The translations under genes were made by a program, and so were the position numbers. From Proteles cristata cristata (Eukaryota > Chordata > Mammalia > Carnivora > Hyaenidae): a DNA stretch of 64,000 bases. The stretch spans positions 434,001 to 498,000 of the forward strand of contig JAESUZ010001294.1 in assembly GCA_017311185.1 (NCBI GenBank). Reading direction: 5' to 3'. Positions 32,901 to 38,164 of the stretch are shown piece after piece. Positions within the stretch are counted from its first letter, which is position 1. Each line of letters opens with the position of its first letter. Under the pieces are notes generated by a model, which was not told where the DNA came from, did not search any database, and saw only the letters and a program-made list of their open reading frames with translations.

Positions 32901-34823
32901 ATACCTGGGTTAGCTCATGTCTTAGATCCCAGGCTGGTTCTGTACTAACAGTCTTAAGGGAGCAGAGAAGAGAGACACGTGGCTGCTATGGTAATGGCTT
33001 CCCCCCTTCTGGGTACCTGACATCATGCTCACTAGGATTCCCTGTTGGTAATATCCGGAGAAGGTGTCATAAACCTAATGTGGGCCCTTAGGACAAGTGA
33101 GATCCCAAGGGTCACAGACAATTTCTTCTGCCTTCTCTACAGGAAGTCCTCATCCCTGAAATGAAGTGGAGAAAAGTGTGCCCTGCCTCCAGGTCCCTGT
33201 CCCTCCCAGACAACATCCCTTGTATCCCTCAGGCATCCATGGGCTCCACTGACAGTTTCTTTCCCTCCAGGAAGCCTCCAGGCTCTGGTGAGCTCAGGGG
33301 GCTTGTCCATGACCACTGTTTGTGAAGACCAGGCTTTTCCTCCCCTTACTTCTGCAAAAAGGAAAAATCACATGGGGCGCCTGGGTGGCTCAGTCAGTTA
33401 AGCGTCCGACTTCGGCTGAGGTCATGATCCCACAGTTCGTGGGTTCGAGCCCCGCGTCAGACTCTGTGCTCACAGCTAGCTCAGAGCCTGGAGCCTGCTT
33501 CAGATTCTGGATCTCCCTCTCTCTCTGACCCTCCCCTGCTCACGCTGTCTCTCTGTCTCTCTCTCTCTCAGAAATAAATAAAACATTAAAAAAAAAAAAA
33601 AAAGGAAAAATCACAGCCAGCTCTTCCTAAAGCTGTTTCTTACTTTCTTCAAATCCATAAGGGAAAGCCAAGTGCCCAAGTAGCTTCAGAGAATGGGGGG
33701 ACGGGGAGGAAGGTGGGCATGCTCCTTGCTGGGCTGGGCTCCTGCTTCCTGCCCCCAGAAGATGTCTAATTGCTCTCCTATCACAGAGAATGCTGTCTGT
33801 GAGGAGGAGAAGCTGGAGGAGGAGCCCAGGAGCGACGGGGAGCTGAGGCTCTGGGATTGCCAACTCCTCAAGGTCATCTTCGTGCTGTAGGTGACTATAT
33901 CGGAGGCAGGGGGACAGGGGGTTGTCAAGCTCACCTGGGTATCTGGCTGTTTAGAGCAGGGGCCTCTGTGTGTGGGGAGTTCCCAGGTCAACTGAAAGTC
34001 CTGGGTGGAGTCTGGAGGCTACGTTGCAGGCCCTTCTGAAGCAAGACCAAATATCTCCAGTTTTTATTCATACAACCCTGTAATTTAGGGTTCAGGCTGG
34101 CAGGATATGAACAAAAGGAAAAGTTGCAGAGGATTGGGGAGGGGGAGGGCTGACTGAATTGGAGAGGGCCATCAGATAGACGAAGGGAGGGGGCCACAGC
34201 CTTCCTGCTACCCACTTTTAGAGCAGTTTTTGGAACCCCAGACTTGGCTGTAAATCTTGGCCAGCAGAACGGTGAGTATGGTGGGGTGTTTCATGAACAG
34301 CCAGCCCCTGGCTTCCCCTCACCATACCTCGTGACCGTCCTCTGGTTCTGCTGGCTGAGTTCTGGCTGTCAGCTTCAGCACCTGCTGGGGGAATGTGGGC
34401 CTGCTGCCTTAGGGGATGATCTCTGTGGTCTTGAAGCGGAGACATGGGGCCAAGGTGGCCAGTCAGAGGGAGGGTGGCCTCAGTTTACCTAGAATTCTTG
34501 CTGGGCTTTGAGGGCACCTCCATGCGGACGAGTCTCAGGACCCCCACAGGGCCTCTCAGAACAAAGATGTCCAGGCCTGAAGGTAGCTGAAGGGCACAGA
34601 TTTCTCTAATTCCTCCAACTGCAACCGGAAGTAGCTTAGTCCCCACTCCTATTTCTGGTGAGCCTCTAAAAATGCCCTTTTCCCAGGTAAGATATCCTTC
34701 TTATCTCTCTCCAGGATCTGCTTCTTGGTCATGTCCTCATCCTATCTGGCATTCCGCATCTCCCGGCTGGAACAGCAATTACGCTCCCTGAATTGGGATG
34801 GCCCAGTCCCTGGGCACAGGTGA
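844..34823 (+). CDS. GRAMD2A: GRAMD2A, GRAM domain-containing protein 2A (11 coding exons)
   Basis: Joining 844-884, 28168-28260, 29535-29592, 29951-30026, 30660-30763, 31335-31433, 31559-31630, 32150-32212, 33143-33287, 33787-33886 and 34715-34823 gives an open frame of 319 codons. Every junction is GT-AG with compatible phase. The product has a short N-terminal region, a GRAM domain (about residues 66-140, extending to about 181: KYNQQYHKLF, then GRLYISPNWLCFHASLFGKD), a Ser-rich linker, an acidic stretch (256-270) and one C-terminal hydrophobic anchor (about 280-297) with a short tail. GRAMD2A is known as an ER-anchored protein whose GRAM domain binds PI(4,5)P2 and which marks ER-plasma membrane contacts used by STIM1. 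It lacks the sterol-binding VASt domain of the GRAMD1 proteins, and none is seen here. The human protein is, from memory, about 354 residues; the shortfall maps to the exon 9/10 junction. An alternative last exon would add three residues. Confidence 0.93.
1061..2640. other. Intron 1, single-copy DNA with a short (CATT)n tract
   Basis: Mostly unique sequence downstream of the CpG island. A degenerate CATT/CATTCATT tract lies at about 1219-1264. No exon or regulatory element can be supported. Confidence 0.4.
2645..2790 (-). repeat. MIR-like ancient SINE fragment
   Basis: Degraded match to the familiar MIR pattern: a 'tctaagcctgatgc' stretch, then a decayed 'gggtcccctctctgggtctg' core, then a region like the MIR AT-rich arm. 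It is too decayed for a firm call. Confidence 0.35.
2889..2977 (+). mobile_element. SINEC, short older type
   Basis: tRNA-like head remnant (GAGCATGTGACTCTCAATCTC, then GAGTTTAAGCCCCAC), followed directly by CTTACTTAAT and poly-A without a long (CT)n body, as in the older carnivore SINEC subfamilies. Confidence 0.7.
2986..3044. repeat. (CA)n-rich microsatellite
   Basis: Interrupted alternating CA/TG/CG run following the SINE A tail; probably derived from that tail. Confidence 0.8.
3045..3582. other. Intron 1, no feature seen
   Basis: Single-copy-looking sequence. The 93-codon open frame starting in the CA repeat has no recognisable similarity. Confidence 0.35.
3583..3782 (+). mobile_element. 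SINEC (felid type)
   Basis: Head, B box remnant, (CT)n and AAATAAATAAA tail are present. It is flanked by an 18-20 base duplication with one mismatch (TAATAACCCATGGAGG before, TAATAACCCACGGAGG after). Confidence 0.85.
3845..4041 (+). mobile_element. SINEC (felid type), host of a nested copy
   Basis: Head GGGGTACCTGGGTGGCTCAG, long pure (CT)n at about 3982-4027, then AAATAAATAAAATG. Its flanking duplication GTGTTTCCT brackets both this element and the next one (3832-3840 and 4265-4273), showing that the next copy landed in this element's tail. Confidence 0.85.
4044..4262 (+). mobile_element. SINEC (felid type) nested in preceding SINE tail
   Basis: Full-length copy with head, body, (CT)n and A tail. 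AAATAAAATGAA occurs both just before it and at its end, as expected for a duplicated target in the tail of the 3845 element. Confidence 0.85.
4688..4822 (+). mobile_element. SINEC, short type
   Basis: AGGCGCCTGGGTGGCTCAGT head, GAGTTCAAGCCCCACATC B-box region, then GCCTACTTAAAAAAATAATAAT tail without (CT)n. Confidence 0.85.
4955..6260 (-). mobile_element. L1-type LINE 3' region, antisense, fragmented
   Basis: Contains familiar L1 3'-end landmarks in antisense: CACCCATCACCCAGCTTCAG at about 5017, a 'ggattattttgaagcaaac' stretch, and 'gtctcataaatgtctttg' at about 5457. A SINE at 5190 interrupts it. Subfamily and exact ends were not determined. Confidence 0.5.
5190..5358 (+). mobile_element. 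SINEC (felid type)
   Basis: GGGGCACCTGGGTGGCTCAG head, decayed B box, short (CT)n and AAATAAATACATAAAC tail. Inserted in the surrounding L1 fragment. Confidence 0.8.
6402..6568 (-). mobile_element. SINEC, antisense
   Basis: Reads from T-rich tail (TTTATTTATTTATTTGAGAG) through (GA)n to the reverse head GCCGCCCAGATGCCCC. Confidence 0.8.
6581..7275. other. Intron 1, no feature seen
   Basis: Low-copy-looking sequence. Short open frames on both strands show no recognisable domain. Confidence 0.35.
7280..7440. repeat. MIR element
   Basis: Typical MIR word order: 'gacctgaattcaaatcc', 'gctgagttactcctg', then 'ttccctttcttcatccataaaa'. Confidence 0.5.
7560..7866 (-). mobile_element. L1-type LINE fragment, antisense
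   Basis: Resembles the L1 3' UTR in antisense ('catgtaccttttaccagttt', 'acattgatagaacccattga', 'ttattcagattttgcctgtt'), ending in a (TG)n run. Continues past the SINE that follows. Confidence 0.5.
7756..7804. repeat. (TG)n microsatellite
   Basis: About 24 uninterrupted TG units within the L1 fragment; likely length-polymorphic. Confidence 0.95.
7867..8079 (-). mobile_element. SINEC (felid type), antisense
   Basis: Reverse head GAGCCACCCAGGCACCC at the right end and T-rich tail at the left. The 10-base duplication AAAGTTCATT is at 7857-7866 and 8080-8089. Confidence 0.88.
8090..8480 (-). repeat. Probable L1-derived sequence, antisense
   Basis: AT-rich sequence with L1-3'-like words ('cacctaaaatcccaac', 'ttgttcatgccattccatat'). 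Assigned by resemblance only. Confidence 0.35.
8491..8696 (-). mobile_element. SINEC (felid type), antisense, nested in next SINE's tail
   Basis: Body and reverse head (GTCATCCAGGCAATCC, slightly decayed). TAATAAAGAAGTTTTT precedes it and TAATAAATAAGTTTTT follows it, so it appears to have inserted at the tail edge of the 8703 element. Confidence 0.8.
8703..8921 (-). mobile_element. SINEC (felid type), antisense
   Basis: T-rich tail, long (GA)n, body and decayed reverse head (CTGAGCCTCCTAGGAACTCC). The right flank AATAAGTAAGTTTTAC repeats the left flank word. Confidence 0.8.
8964..9168 (+). mobile_element. SINEC (felid type), decayed
   Basis: GGGGCACCTAGGCAACTCAG head with several substitutions, (CT)n and AAATAAACTTAAAAAAA tail. 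Confidence 0.75.
9169..9977 (-). mobile_element. L1-type LINE fragments, antisense
   Basis: Two similar L1-3'-like segments (about 9180-9510 and 9510-9977), with recognisable words such as 'cactgaacattcttctacat' and 'cctttaagtatagattttt'. Very AT-rich and diverged; subfamily not determined. Confidence 0.4.
9992..10363 (-). mobile_element. Composite SINEC dimer (truncated copy plus full copy)
   Basis: Two nearly identical SINE units lie in the same antisense orientation. The left unit (9992-10142) breaks off at GGGGCTCGA, before the tRNA head. It is followed at once by the T tail of the complete right unit (10143-10360). A single duplication, AAGTATAATTTTCT at 9978-9991 and 10364-10377, flanks the pair, so they behave as one insertion or arose by duplication inside one. 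Confidence 0.88.
10462..10679 (-). mobile_element. SINEC (felid type), antisense
   Basis: T-rich tail, (GA) body and well-kept reverse head GAGCCACCCAGGCGCCCC. Confidence 0.85.
10861..11075 (+). mobile_element. SINEC (felid type)
   Basis: GCGCCTGGGTGGCTTA head, body, (CT)n and AATAAACATTT tail. Flanking word AGAAAGATCTTT occurs on both sides. Confidence 0.87.
11581..11818 (+). mobile_element. SINEC (felid type)
   Basis: Decayed head GGGGACTCCTGGGTCACTCA, long (CT)n at 11754-11786, AAATAAATAAACATT tail. Similar short flanks (AAAAGTTATT and AAAAGTTTATT). Confidence 0.82.
11921..12160. other. Intron 1, no feature seen
   Basis: AT-rich transition sequence between the L1 remnant and the short SINE ahead of the intronic CpG island. 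Confidence 0.3.
12161..12268 (+). mobile_element. SINEC, short older type
   Basis: GGGGGGCGCCAGGCTGGCCA head, GAGTTCAAGCCCCACGCTG, then GCTTAACATATAAG and an A-rich tail, with no (CT)n body. Confidence 0.75.
12430..13115 (+). promoter_or_regulatory. Second CpG island inside GRAMD2A intron 1; candidate alternative promoter
   Basis: CpG-dense DNA stands alone between AT-rich L1 blocks. It starts with a C-run and (CCG)n (12436-12468) and carries GC-box-like GGGTCGCGG and GGGCGCC words. A consensus donor (CCGCAG|GTGAGGG) follows position 12960. Several overlapping open frames here are typical of GC-rich DNA, and none is recognisable. The layout would suit an alternative first exon of GRAMD2A or a non-coding RNA start; this is inference. 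Confidence 0.5.
12436..12468. repeat. C-run and (CCG)n triplet repeat
   Basis: About ten C residues, then GCCCCC and roughly seven CCG units at the left edge of the intronic CpG island. Confidence 0.9.
13116..13500. other. Intron 1, single-copy DNA
   Basis: Pyrimidine-rich unique sequence between the CpG island and the L1 block. No supported exon. Confidence 0.35.
13500..15390 (-). mobile_element. L1-type LINE, antisense, nested and broken
   Basis: Clear antisense L1 words: 'aattcacataccatagaatt', 'tagccatcaccactaattcc', 'tccataatattccatcgtg', 'ttctcccattctgtgggctg', 'gtcccagcaccatttgttga'. A second L1 3' end (about 14361-14672) repeats the 'taactggctt' module. A SINE at 14903 interrupts it. 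No intact reverse transcriptase frame survives. Confidence 0.75.
14903..15158 (-). mobile_element. SINEC (felid type), antisense
   Basis: Long (GA)n, body, reverse head with a small internal duplication (GCTTAACC repeated at 15121-15137). Similar flanks TTGTTTTCTTT and TCGTTTTCTTT. Confidence 0.85.
15400..15780 (+). repeat. L2-like ancient LINE fragment
   Basis: Contains L2-like phrases ('ctccacttaaatgtttctcac', 'ccactgggtcaccaagtcag', 'catccctggccctccatctcc'). Orientation and limits are approximate. Confidence 0.4.
15790..15986 (-). repeat. L1 3'-end fragment, antisense
   Basis: 'cccatgtttccatcacccag' and 'gggttactttgaagcaaatc' parallel the L1 fragment seen near 5000. Confidence 0.45.
15987..16110 (-). 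mobile_element. SINEC, short type, antisense
   Basis: Reverse short-type SINE ending GCAGCCAGGTGCCCC. Perfect duplication TCAGAGTGAT at 15977-15986 and 16111-16120. Confidence 0.85.
16140..16660 (+). repeat. L2 LINE 3' end
   Basis: Follows the standard L2 3' wording: 'catcctctccagcctcattg', 'ctggcctcggggcctttgcac', 'atcagctcaaaatgccact', 'agggaaatcttgcctg', then 'cttagtatacacagcactta'. Confidence 0.65.
16661..17995. other. Intron 1, GC-rich single-copy DNA
   Basis: GC-rich sequence without obvious repeats. Includes a 234-codon open frame on the - strand (16846-17550) with no recognisable motif, composition bias toward Ser/Pro/Gly and no supporting splice pattern. Confidence 0.4.
17996..18190 (+). 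repeat. MIR element
   Basis: 'attttctccattttatagggg', then 'caaactcaagtgacttgct' and 'cactccagctcttgtgctt', in standard MIR order. Confidence 0.5.
18210..18465 (+). repeat. Ancient interspersed repeat (family not named)
   Basis: 'ttattgagcacttactatatgcc' followed by 'acagtctagtggggagacag' is the opening of a widespread mammalian medium-copy repeat that recurs in this window near 37735, 45840 and 57055. Confidence 0.4.
18466..19823. other. Intron 1, GC-rich single-copy DNA
   Basis: No recognisable coding or regulatory feature. A G run at 18612-18628 is low-complexity. Confidence 0.35.
19824..20055 (+). mobile_element. SINEC (felid type)
   Basis: GGGGCACCTGGGTGGCTCAG head and complete body with AATAAATAAAACATT tail. 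Duplication AAAGTGAG on both sides. Confidence 0.88.
20130..20343 (-). mobile_element. SINEC, antisense
   Basis: T-rich tail, (GA)n and reverse head AACCACCCACATGCCCC; more diverged than its neighbours. Confidence 0.8.
20371..20585 (+). mobile_element. SINEC (felid type), small head deletion
   Basis: GGGGGCGCCTCGGTGGCCTGGTTAAGCG shows loss of a few bases in the tRNA head. The rest is well preserved (CGTGGGTTCGAGCCCCGCGT) with a (TAA)n tail. Confidence 0.86.
20596..20805 (-). mobile_element. SINEC (felid type), antisense
   Basis: TTAACATTTATTTTTGAGAG tail, body and reverse head GAGCCACCCAGGCACCC. Confidence 0.85.
20806..21255. other. Intron 1, no feature seen
   Basis: Short single-copy interval between SINE clusters. 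Confidence 0.3.
21256..21473 (+). mobile_element. SINEC (felid type)
   Basis: Complete copy with GGGGCGCCTGGGTGGCTCAG head. AAAATCACC lies on both sides. Confidence 0.87.
21480..22249 (+). mobile_element. L1-type LINE 3' end, split by a SINE
   Basis: 'acttatgacacagcaattc', 'caaaaactggaaattgccca', 'gtaatggagttctaaacatt', 'ggcatgattccattcatag' and 'gtgttgaattgtacatttatt' are the usual L1 3' sequence order. The SINE at 21619 sits inside it. Confidence 0.6.
21619..21845 (-). mobile_element. SINEC (felid type), antisense
   Basis: Perfect 14-base duplication CTGGCCACACTTTT at 21605-21618 and 21846-21859. Intact reverse head GAGCCACCCAGGCGCCCC. Confidence 0.92.
22250..22443 (-). mobile_element. 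SINEC, antisense, decayed head
   Basis: TTTATTTATTTATGATGAGTGAG tail, body, then a broken reverse head (GACACCCACGCATCCC). Confidence 0.72.
22500..25482. other. Intron 1, GC-rich region with faint old repeats
   Basis: Mostly single-copy. A weak hAT-type (MER) trace lies at about 22505-22625. An old medium-copy repeat trace at about 23560-24010 shows 'agggagggcttcatggagga' and 'aaagcgggtttgg'. CTG-rich 22988-23005 is low-complexity. No exon or known gene is seen. Confidence 0.35.
25500..25738 (+). mobile_element. SINEC (felid type), young copy
   Basis: Well-preserved head and B box (CGCGGTTCGTGGGTTCGAGC). Perfect 17-base duplication AGAAGCCACACAGAGGA at 25483-25499 and 25739-25755. Confidence 0.95.
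25756..26265. other. Intron 1, no feature seen
   Basis: Single-copy sequence without recognisable elements. Confidence 0.3.
26266..26760 (+). repeat. L1-like LINE fragment, diverged
   Basis: 'ggaaaggttgttcaacctatcag', 'gcaatagaaatgaaaatagc' and 'ttctcggaaaatcatgttaa' follow the order of L1 ORF2 end/3' UTR. Confidence 0.45.
26761..28167. other. GRAMD2A: Intron 1, 3' portion
   Basis: Single-copy DNA leading to exon 2. Ends with pyrimidine tract TGTTTCTCCTTAG. Confidence 0.4.
28168..28260 (+). CDS. GRAMD2A: GRAMD2A coding exon 2
   Basis: 93 bases, phase 2 in and out. Encodes SNQQMHGKTASPKSP (first codon split), matching the NQQMHxKTAS segment of human GRAMD2A as I remember it. CTCCAG|GTGAGG donor. 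It contains an in-frame ATG at 28178 (Met18) that could serve a transcript starting in intron 1. Confidence 0.9.
28341..28745 (+). mobile_element. L1 3' end in GRAMD2A intron 2
   Basis: 'gaatgaaatcttgccatttg', 'ggatggagctaaggtgtatc', 'ccatatgatttcactcacatg', 'gggtgatgtatggaggtgctg' and 'tgtatggtacacctgaaacg' are the standard carnivore L1 end. It carries a (GA)n stretch at 28499-28522. Same orientation as the gene. Confidence 0.8.
28746..29534. other. GRAMD2A: GRAMD2A intron 2, 3' part
   Basis: GC-rich single-copy sequence ending with the acceptor CTCCTTTGCAG. Confidence 0.5.
29535..29592 (+). CDS. GRAMD2A: GRAMD2A coding exon 3
   Basis: 58 bases encoding SLHWPEGLKGEEIKKCGREG (first codon split). 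Phase 2 in, phase 0 out. Donor GGG|GTAAGT. Confidence 0.93.
29951..30026 (+). CDS. GRAMD2A: GRAMD2A coding exon 4 (start of GRAM domain)
   Basis: 76 bases encoding TLLSKYNQQYHKLFKD and PLEEVVLK, the opening of the GRAM domain. Acceptor GTTTGCAG, donor AAAG|GTGAGC, phase 1 out. Confidence 0.95.
30342..30373 (+). repeat. (GGGCA)n tract, potential G-quadruplex
   Basis: Six GGG runs (starting 30344, 30349, 30354, 30359, 30364, 30369) are each separated by CA, on the transcribed-sense strand of GRAMD2A intron 4. Confidence 0.85.
30660..30763 (+). CDS. GRAMD2A: GRAMD2A coding exon 5 (GRAM domain core)
   Basis: 104 bases encoding VCSCALQRDLLLQGRLYISP then NWLCFHASLFGKDIK, the best conserved part of the GRAM domain. 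Acceptor ACTTCCCAG, donor AAG|GTAGTA (less usual but valid). Confidence 0.96.
31335..31433 (+). CDS. GRAMD2A: GRAMD2A coding exon 6 (GRAM domain)
   Basis: 99 bases, phase 0 both ends. Encodes VVIPVVSVQMIKKHKMARLL then PNGLAITTNTSQK. The basic KKHK cluster lies in the strand region that in GRAM/PH folds often contacts phosphoinositides; that role here is inference. Confidence 0.96.
31559..31630 (+). CDS. GRAMD2A: GRAMD2A coding exon 7
   Basis: 72 bases, phase 0. Encodes YVFVSLLSRDSVYDMLRRVC and THLQ, the end of the PH-like fold. Acceptor GGTCCCAG, donor CAG|GTATGG. Confidence 0.95.
32150..32212 (+). CDS. GRAMD2A: GRAMD2A coding exon 8
   Basis: 63 bases, phase 0. Encodes PSSKKSLSVREFPEEPECES and L, a hydrophilic linker. 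Acceptor CTTCCTCAG, donor CTG|GTGAGA. Confidence 0.93.
33143..33287 (+). CDS. GRAMD2A: GRAMD2A coding exon 9
   Basis: 145 bases, phase 0 in, phase 1 out. Encodes the Ser/Pro-rich linker with MKWRKVCP, RSLSLPDNIPCIP and DSFFPSRKPPGS. Acceptor TTCTCTACAG, donor TCTG|GTGAGC. Confidence 0.92.
33373..33598 (+). mobile_element. SINEC (felid type), young copy in GRAMD2A intron 9
   Basis: GGGGCGCCTGGGTGGCTCAG head and intact body, tail AAATAAATAAAACATT plus poly-A. Perfect 17-base duplication AAAAAGGAAAAATCACA at 33356-33372 and 33599-33615. It ends 188 bases before the start of exon 10 as called. Confidence 0.95.
33787..33886 (+). CDS. GRAMD2A: GRAMD2A coding exon 10 (acidic stretch, start of anchor)
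   Basis: 100 bases, phase 1 in, phase 2 out. Encodes ENAVCEEEKLEEEPRSDGEL then RLWDCQLLKVIFV and part of the next Leu. Acceptor CTCTCCTATCACAG, donor GTGCT|GTAGGT, which places a TAG just after the junction in unspliced RNA. The human exon may begin further upstream (see findings). Confidence 0.87.
34715..34823 (+). CDS. GRAMD2A: GRAMD2A coding exon 11 (membrane anchor and stop)
   Basis: Encodes ICFLVMSSSYLAFRISRLEQ then QLRSLNWDGPVPGHR and a TGA at 34821-34823. With the end of exon 10 it forms the hydrophobic tail anchor at about residues 280-297. The stop overlaps a potential donor CACAG|GTGATG. Acceptor CTCTCTCCAG. Confidence 0.9.
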
Positions 34824-37290
34824 TGCCCTGTCTCTTGCTAATGCCTCTGGGATTGAGGGTGAAGGATAGGAGCCAATAGCTACGGCCAGGCTGCTTGCTG
34901 TCCTGGTTGGACTTGGCCCTGCCATTGCTCTGGCTTGATGGTCCCAAGCAAGGTTGGACAGCGTGTGCGATATACACAGATCCCACCCTGTCCCACTCTC
35001 ATGGGGGGAGAAAGGTTCTACTGATCTGTCTGCCTGCCTTTTAGGTCCTTTCGTTGATGTGTGCTTCTCCTGTGTGCAGGTAACAGCCACCGTGCCTTTG
35101 TCCCCACTTCTCCGTGAAGAATGTTCTGGGTGCTAAGATTCCACCAGTGATACCCATGGTTTATGCTGCTGCTGCGCTGAGACTGAATATGATGGAATAC
35201 ATTCCAGATCCTTCCTCCTCCCCCTAACTCTTATCCCTCCTGTTTACAAAGCTGCTACAATATGGGGACTCAGGCAAAAAGCCAGATTCTTGGAACCAGC
35301 TGAGAAATTCTGTATACTAAGCTTCGGCAAGCACTTCAGTGGAAAAAGAAAATTAACTTGTTCCTTGGAAACAGCCTGGCACAGAGGCAGAGGACTAGGA
35401 GCCACCCAAGGGACAAAGGCCATGCTTTGGTATCTGGAATGCACCTCTTCAACTGTCACGTGGCTCTCTGCCGCAGTGGGACAGAGCCTCGAACCCAAAC
35501 CACCAGCGGGGCTCTGATCTCTCCCAACATACTGTGCTCTCACTTGGGCCCCTGAGAGTCTCTGTTCTGGGAGCCAGGCACCCGTCAGGCCAAGGGCAGA
35601 CTGGGGGGAGAGGGGAGAGGAGGGAGAAGCTATGAACAAGGCGAGGAGGGTGTGTAACCTGGATTCCAGCTAGAGAGGAATGTTCCTGCCCTGTGCTGAG
35701 GCCCAGTTCTGGCCTCTCATGAGGAGGCTGGCTGAATCTGGAGGACAATACAATACTTGCAGCAGAGGATGGTGGCAGGGGCTGTGAAGGAGAGCAGAGG
35801 TCCAGCGTTCTGTGTCCTGAGCGGCCACTTCCTGGTGAGACAGGTGGAGCAGGGCCTTTGATCACTGTGGTCACAGACCTGGTACTGCGTCTTCCCCTTG
35901 TGTGCTCAAAGCATTCTAAGGTGCCCCAGGCGGGATGTAGGGGCCGCGGTGGGGGTGGGTGGGAAGGTCGGTGGCTTTGATTTGAGATCTTGCTCTGTAC
36001 TCCCTGCCTGACTGCCTGAGAGGCCATGACCAATAGCAGCCTGTCGGGGCGGCGAGGCCAGGCAGCTGGGCACAATGGTATAGGGCCACCGCAGGGCAGA
36101 GCTCGCGCATGTCTCTGGAAATGAGTATGCTGCAGGCCATGGGGGAGGCTTCCCTCACTCCATGAAAAAGGCAGAGGTGTCCAAGGTGGACAGTGCAGCG
36201 ACCAGGCTAAGGGGTTCTCTCTGACACCTTTGGAGACCAGAGAGGTAAGGGGATGGGAAGAGTAGACACAGTGGTAGCTTTGTCTTAGAGATTCCTCCAT
36301 TTCTGCCAAGGCCTTCTCTGTTCTGAACAGCTTGTCTGTATCTCAGATCGCTGCCTGTTCCCCCTGGGACTCCCATCTGCTAAGACAGTGCCTTTGGGGG
36401 TGAGGTAGAGGGAGGGGCCTTAGTGAAGAGGTCAGCGGTAGCCAGGAAAGTCACTGGTGACGGGGTGAGTGGTGTCAGAAATAGTCCGTTTTTCCTCCTC
36501 AGACACCCGAGAGGCTAATCAGGGAGCAATTCAAGCAGGAATTATTTATTACAGAGCCATGATAAGACAAACCCAAATGGGAATTGGCGGGACTGACCGT
36601 AGGTGACAAGTCTGTAAACTCATACTAGCAGTCTCTTCATTCTCTCCCCATTGCAGGTTCTGGGATTATGCTTAGAGCCTAGGTGGGGGTGTGGGGCGGG
36701 GGGGTGCGTTGCTTGCACCTCATCTGTATATATCAGGTGAGACTCATTATTCCATTCTCCCCCACAGCACCACACAGGGGAAAACCCCATCCTGTTTTTG
36801 GAACCAGCCCCCTTCATCACTCCTTTCCATCACGTCTTCAGGGAGATACTTGACCCAGTGTCTCCCAGCCTCGGTCCTTGCTGAAGGGCAGGGAGAGTAG
36901 GTCCGTTCTCTGAGCCCTGCGAGGTTGAGCCAGAGGCCCGTGAGAGGCCAGCAGAGGTGCCAAGTCATGGGTAACCGTGCCAAGATGCTGGTGAATCTGG
37001 TCTCCAGCCATGCCCCAGGCTCAGAGAGGGCAAGAGGCGTGCTGTAGGGTGGGTGGCTCTGGAGGGCCCTCTCTCTGTTTGTCCCTTTGGTTCCCCAGCC
37101 TGGTCCTCTGGGGCCAATGTCCCTGTTGGTTGTGCTCATTTGTAAACTATGTGTATTTGTACAGACCTGCTTGCACTGGCCGATGCTCCTCTAATTCCCT
37201 GAGAGATTGGTTCAGTCATGCGTGGGTTGTTCCAACATGGCGTTAGCTTTTGAAAATATTTTAAAATATAAAAGTTTGATTTTTCTACTG
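34824..37290 (+). other. GRAMD2A: Probable GRAMD2A 3' UTR
   Basis: Repeat-poor, single-copy sequence after the stop. No AATAAA or ATTAAA was noticed up to about 37.2 kb. A run AAATATTTTAAAATATAAAAG at about 37252-37272 with T-rich sequence after it could be a variant poly(A) signal. A mini-exon-like segment (35045-35079) has a good acceptor and a CAG|GTAACA donor. The 3' end is uncertain. Confidence 0.45.
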
Positions 37291-37734
37291 TCCTGTGGTA
37301 TGGAAAGTTCATTTTTATCCTTTGACTACTCACGAAGGGTATCCTACTCACATATTTGGCACCAAAGAGACTGACGGAGCCCAAGTCATTCCCAGAATCC
37401 CCAGTAGTCTGCAAATCTCCCAAGACTTTAGCCGAGCTGCCTCACATTCAGCTTCAGGCATAACGGGAAGGGGAAGAGTGGCCACAGCAAGCCTCCGCAG
37501 CCTTCGGCCTCTGTTAGGTGGACACTGAGAATGCTTCCCCATTTCTCTGGGGCAGATCCAAAGTGATGTCCCTGGTTCGAATAGTCCTGTGCTTCTTTCT
37601 GACTCAGGAATTGAAGTCCAGAACTCAGGGCCAGAAAATTCCTGTGTCCTTTTCTGTGAACTTGAGCCTCCATCGGGGAGGTTAAGTTCCAATTTGGGCC
37701 ACATCACTTTTTCCCTAGGATGCCCCCTCTAGGA
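37291..37734. other. Intergenic, no feature seen
   Basis: Single-copy sequence between the presumed GRAMD2A end and an old repeat. Confidence 0.3.
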
Positions 37735-38164
37735 GTGATTCATTCATTCAGTGAAATATTAAGCGCAGACTATGAGCCAGCTAATATGCGAGGCAGTGGG
37801 GATAGAGCAGTGAACATGTCAGGCAATCTCCCTGTGTGCCCGTGGCACCTATGTTCCACGGGAAGTAAATATGTAAATAAACAAGGGAACTGCAGATGGT
37901 GAGTAGGTTCCACAAAGGAAAGAAACGGTGATGTGAGAGGAAATAGGGAGTTGGGTGTAGATGGCTGGTCAAGAAATGTTCTCGGAAGTGCCATTTAGGC
38001 TGGTGAAGGGCCAGCGGTGGGAGGAAAAAAGAGCATTTCCCAGCAAATGGATCAATAATTGCAAAAGGTAGGGAAGATGTATATGTCCCTGCACAGAGAG
38101 AGTGTTCGCATGACTCTGGGATACTAATCAGGTGGGAGAGTGACGTGAAAAAGGTTGGAGAGGT

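Larger units (their letters stand above)
29593..34714. other. GRAMD2A: GRAMD2A introns 3-10
   Basis: Short introns of 125-929 bases, all GT-AG. The only transposable element recognised is the SINE in intron 9. Intron 4 carries a G-rich pentanucleotide repeat. No other gene is seen inside them. Confidence 0.7.

Noticed and set aside
35449..36309. 286-codon open frame on the - strand opposite the GRAMD2A 3' UTR
   Set aside because: Ser/Pro/Arg/Leu-rich translation with no domain, probably the reverse complement of GC-rich UTR. No evidence of an antisense gene.
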